From UBA9732 sp963615565 (GTDB lineage Bacteria; Spirochaetota; Spirochaetia; Sphaerochaetales; Sphaerochaetaceae), in NCBI GenBank assembly GCA_963615565.1, contig CAVEGR010000001.1, forward strand, positions 1-16,147: a stretch of DNA of 16,147 nt, in the 5' to 3' direction. Position numbers and translations under genes: made by a program. Below are positions 14,045 through 16,147 of this stretch, one piece after another (within the stretch, counting starts at the first letter, position 1; each line of letters opens with the position of its first letter). The notes below the pieces were generated by a model, which saw only the letters and a program-made list of their open reading frames with translations, was not told the origin of the DNA and searched no databases.

Positions 14045-15508
14045 ATGAGTGAAATGGGTGCAAACAATGATATTTTAATGTCAAGATTTGATACTAAGGT
14101 TCAGTTTCTAAAATATAGTGTTCTTAAAGAAGTTGCAAAGAATGCTTGGAACGGTACTCTTTTGGAAAATGAACTTGATATTCCTAAGACAATTATTCCT
14201 GGCAAAAAGCCTACAATGCGTTGTTGTGTTTACAAAGAACGTGCAATTCTTGCTGAAAGAGTTAAGATTGCAAAGGGTGGAAACAGAGAAAAAAAGAATG
14301 TAATTCAAGTCATTGATATTGCATGTGATGAATGTCCTATGGGTGGTTATGAGGTTACAAATTCCTGTAGAGGTTGTTTAGCTCACAGATGTGCAGGTGC
14401 TTGTAAGTTTGGAGCTATTTCTTTTGATGAACATCATACTGCTAAAATTGACAAATCTAAGTGTAAAGAATGTGGTGCTTGTTCTAAAGTTTGTCCTTAC
14501 AGTGCAATTCGTAATTTTCAACGTCCTTGTCAAACTGCTTGTAAGGTCAAGGCTATTTCAATGGGTGTTGATGGAGAGGCATGTATTGATGATTCTAAGT
14601 GTATTTCTTGTGGTGCCTGTGTCTATCAGTGTCCATTTGGAGCTATTACAGATAGGTCTTTTATCTTAGATGCTATTGATATTCTCAAGAATAGCCATGC
14701 TCAAGGCTATAAAGTTTATGCTGTAGTTGCTCCTGCAATTTCTAGTCAATTTAAGTATGCAAAGCTAGATCAGGTTGTCACTGGGCTTAAAACTTTAGGG
14801 TTTGATGCTGTTGTTGAAGCAGCTTTAGGAGCTGATATGGTAGCCTTGGCTGAATCAAAAGAACTTGCTCAAACAGGATTCTTGACAAGTTCTTGTTGTC
14901 CTGCATTTGTTTCTTATGTGGAAAAGAATTACCCTAACATGAAGCAATATATTTCAAAGAACTTGTCTCCAATGGCAACTATTTCAAAATATATTAAAAG
15001 CCATGAGCCTCAATGTAAAATCATTTTCATTGGTCCATGTACAGCAAAAAAAATGGAAGCCAAAAAGCCAGAGGTGAGTCCATATGTAGATGTTGTCATG
15101 ACATTTGAGGAACTTCAAGCTCTCTTTGACAGCAGAGATATTGATATTACAACGCTTGAAGGAAGCCCTCTTGATGGTGCTTCTTACTTTGGACGTATCT
15201 TTGCCCGTTGTAGTGGACTATCTGACGCAGTTGCTGAGGCTCTCAAGGAACAAGGACTTACAGATTTTGAACTTAAGCCATGTTCTTGTAATGGCATTGA
15301 GGAATGTAAGTTGGCATTGCTGAAGAAGAGCAAAAATCTCATTGATGTCAACTTCATTGAAGGTATGGCATGTATTGGTGGTTGTGTTGGTGGTGCTGGT
15401 TGTTTAACTCATGGGGACCGCAACAGACTTGAAGTTGAAAAGTTTGGTCTTTCTTCTAAGCTTACCATTGAAGATGCCGTTGAAGGTGCTGAGAAAGAAG
15501 TCTTCTAG
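14045..15508 (+). CDS. Monomeric [FeFe] hydrogenase, group B type
   Basis: This 487-residue cytosolic iron-sulfur enzyme should catalyse proton reduction to H2 or the reverse. The three H-cluster motifs are TSSCCPAF (281-288), IGPCTAKKME (329-338) and EGMACIGGCVGGAGC (439-453). H-cluster cysteines are C284, C332, C443 and C447. Two ferredoxin-type [4Fe-4S] sites are C140-x2-C-x2-C-x3-C150 and C186-x2-C-x2-C-x3-C196. Extra cysteines (C94, C97, C108, C111, C116, C120) and the RCCVYKERAIL start (59-69) are typical of group B. GCVGGAG in place of group A GCxxGGG also fits group B. Group B enzymes are found in fermenting anaerobes and are less well characterised than group A. AAAGGA lies about 10 nt before ATG 14045. 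Maturases HydE, HydF and HydG are not in the window. Confidence 0.9.
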   Translation: MSEMGANNDILMSRFDTKVQFLKYSVLKEVAKNAWNGTLLENELDIPKTIIPGKKPTMRCCVYKERAILAERVKIAKGGNREKKNVIQVIDIACDECPMGGYEVTNSCRGCLAHRCAGACKFGAISFDEHHTAKIDKSKCKECGACSKVCPYSAIRNFQRPCQTACKVKAISMGVDGEACIDDSKCISCGACVYQCPFGAITDRSFILDAIDILKNSHAQGYKVYAVVAPAISSQFKYAKLDQVVTGLKTLGFDAVVEAALGADMVALAESKELAQTGFLTSSCCPAFVSYVEKNYPNMKQYISKNLSPMATISKYIKSHEPQCKIIFIGPCTAKKMEAKKPEVSPYVDVVMTFEELQALFDSRDIDITTLEGSPLDGASYFGRIFARCSGLSDAVAEALKEQGLTDFELKPCSCNGIEECKLALLKKSKNLIDVNFIEGMACIGGCVGGAGCLTHGDRNRLEVEKFGLSSKLTIEDAVEGAEKEVF

Positions 15509-15514
15509 GCTCTT

Positions 15515-15680
15515 TGTTGAGTGTTCTGCTGAGGGTGTCGTTGAGTTCTCTGTTGGTGGGGCTCTGTAGCGTTCATTTGATGAGTGCCCTTGAATGCTCT
15601 GTTTATGGTGTTGTAGTGCTCAGTTGATGAGTGCCGTTGGATTGCTCTGGTGGTGCTGTAGTGCTCAATTGATGGCTTTG
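15515..15680 (+). repeat. Degenerate minisatellite (about 46-bp period, about 4 units)
   Basis: Diverged units follow the hydrogenase stop codon. TGTAG anchors occur at 15565, 15612 and 15657 (47 and 45 bp apart), each followed by a variant of GYTCAxTTGATGAGTGCC. A more diverged unit lies before them. The period is not a multiple of three and no long frame crosses it, so it is probably noncoding. Confidence 0.65.
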
Positions 15681-15694
15681 AAAAAAGTCTTTTG

Positions 15695-15778
15695 GAGGCT
15701 AGAGGTGGTTTCCAAAGTTTAATCTAGAGGTGGTTCAAAACTTTAATCCGGTGGGGTTAAATGCCACCTCTAGAAGGC
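15695..15778. repeat. Direct and inverted CTAGAGGTGG repeats; possible IS21-like end remnant
   Basis: CTAGAGGTGG occurs at 15699-15708 and 15724-15733 (25-bp period), each followed by a run close to CAAARYTTTAAT. The inverted copy CCACCTCTAG is at 15764-15773, making an 11-bp inverted repeat with the second unit. Repeated GGTGGTT...TTTAA units are typical of the ends of some IS21-family elements. No transposase is present. Confidence 0.35.
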
Positions 15779-15808
15779 TCTTCTAGAATGCAACATTTTT
15801 CTTTCTCT

Positions 15809-16141
15809 TTAGGGTTTATACTTGCTATACTGGCCATGTTTTGGACTACAAGTAGTACATTGGCTACATTGGTTATAACCGCTACAATAGCTACACTGGT
15901 CACAGTTAGTACAATGACCATATTTTGGGCTACACTCACTACACTCTTGACACACTTACAGATTCTGATAGTGTTGTATCTAGTCAAAACCTAGTGCACC
16001 TAGTCGTTTTTTAGTCCACATAGTACAGCTAGTACACCTAGTACTTCTAGCCAACCTTGCTAAAGATGAAGATATCTCTGCTTTAATGGAATCTATCTCA
16101 AGTTCAAGCCTAGCCAAGCTGATGAACAATAGACCACAAGT
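15809..16141 (-). pseudogene. Broken cysteine-rich (CxxC-repeat) protein gene
   Basis: On the minus strand a 48-residue frame (15955-15809) reads VCQECSECSPKYGHCTNCDQ, then CSYCSGYNQCSQCTTC, then SPKHGQYSKYKP and a stop. It has ten cysteines, mostly in CxxC steps, and two CSPKxGx units. The same pattern continues upstream in other frames: RICKC near 15960 and TRCTSCT at about 16023-16043. The latter is within a frame open from 16141 that begins TCGLLFISLARLELEIDSIK. Frame changes near 15956 and 15985 would join them. Together they suggest a decayed gene for a metal-binding-type Cys-rich protein of unknown family. A noncoding 9-bp periodic repeat is the alternative. Confidence 0.35.
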
Positions 16142-16147
16142 CTATAC

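Noticed and set aside
15761..15994. Plus-strand hydrophobic ORF (ATLVT repeats) and minus-strand ORF 15757-15987
   Set aside because: Both are alternative frames of the same 9-bp periodic repeat and run into the IS-end-like repeats. The third frame, with CxxC steps, is more protein-like.

Overview
The window looks like an AT-rich anaerobic bacterium that lives on plant or host uronic acids. A fermentative spirochaete (Treponema-like) is my best guess. The clues are the low GC, a monomeric group-B [FeFe] hydrogenase and a Thermotoga/spirochaete-type hexuronate gene set. The genus is inferred, not proven.

Layout. 1-279 is the 3' end of a gene resembling topA, followed by tRNA-Arg(CCT) at 325-398 and a strong terminator. 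540-1330 is a decayed patch at the tRNA flank: a truncated integrase-like N-terminus, a 41-bp tandem repeat and a possible IS-end remnant. 1487-2887 holds a Smr-domain gene and a PAP2 phosphatase gene. 2911-13652 is a uronate regulon: a GntR/FCD regulator, uxaE, an unrelated AAA/DUF4143 ATPase gene bracketed by two identical 35-bp hairpin repeats at its promoter, then a five-gene operon of uxuB-like reductase, PfkB kinase, gnd, LarA-family epimerase and uxaC. 13741-14024 is a probable broken small gene. 14045-15508 is the hydrogenase. 15509-16147 is repetitive accessory DNA: a minisatellite, IS-end-like repeats and a broken minus-strand Cys-rich gene.

How the genes work together. The regulon lacks the enzymes of the usual uronate route (mannonate dehydratase UxuA, KDPG aldolase) but contains a nickel-dependent C2 epimerase (LarA family) and 6-phosphogluconate dehydrogenase. 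The gene content spells a different route: galacturonate -> tagaturonate (UxaC) -> fructuronate (UxaE), or glucuronate -> fructuronate (UxaC); then mannonate (UxuB-like) -> gluconate (LarA/GntE-like) -> 6-phosphogluconate (PfkB kinase) -> ribulose 5-phosphate + CO2 (Gnd). This would feed uronates into the pentose phosphate pathway and would be redox-balanced up to ribulose 5-phosphate.

Three copies of an operator-like sequence (consensus about GYAACTGATATTTCAG) lie upstream of gntR, uxaE and the uxuB operon. The last overlaps the -35/-10 spacer of a clear promoter. This suggests that one GntR regulator controls the whole set.
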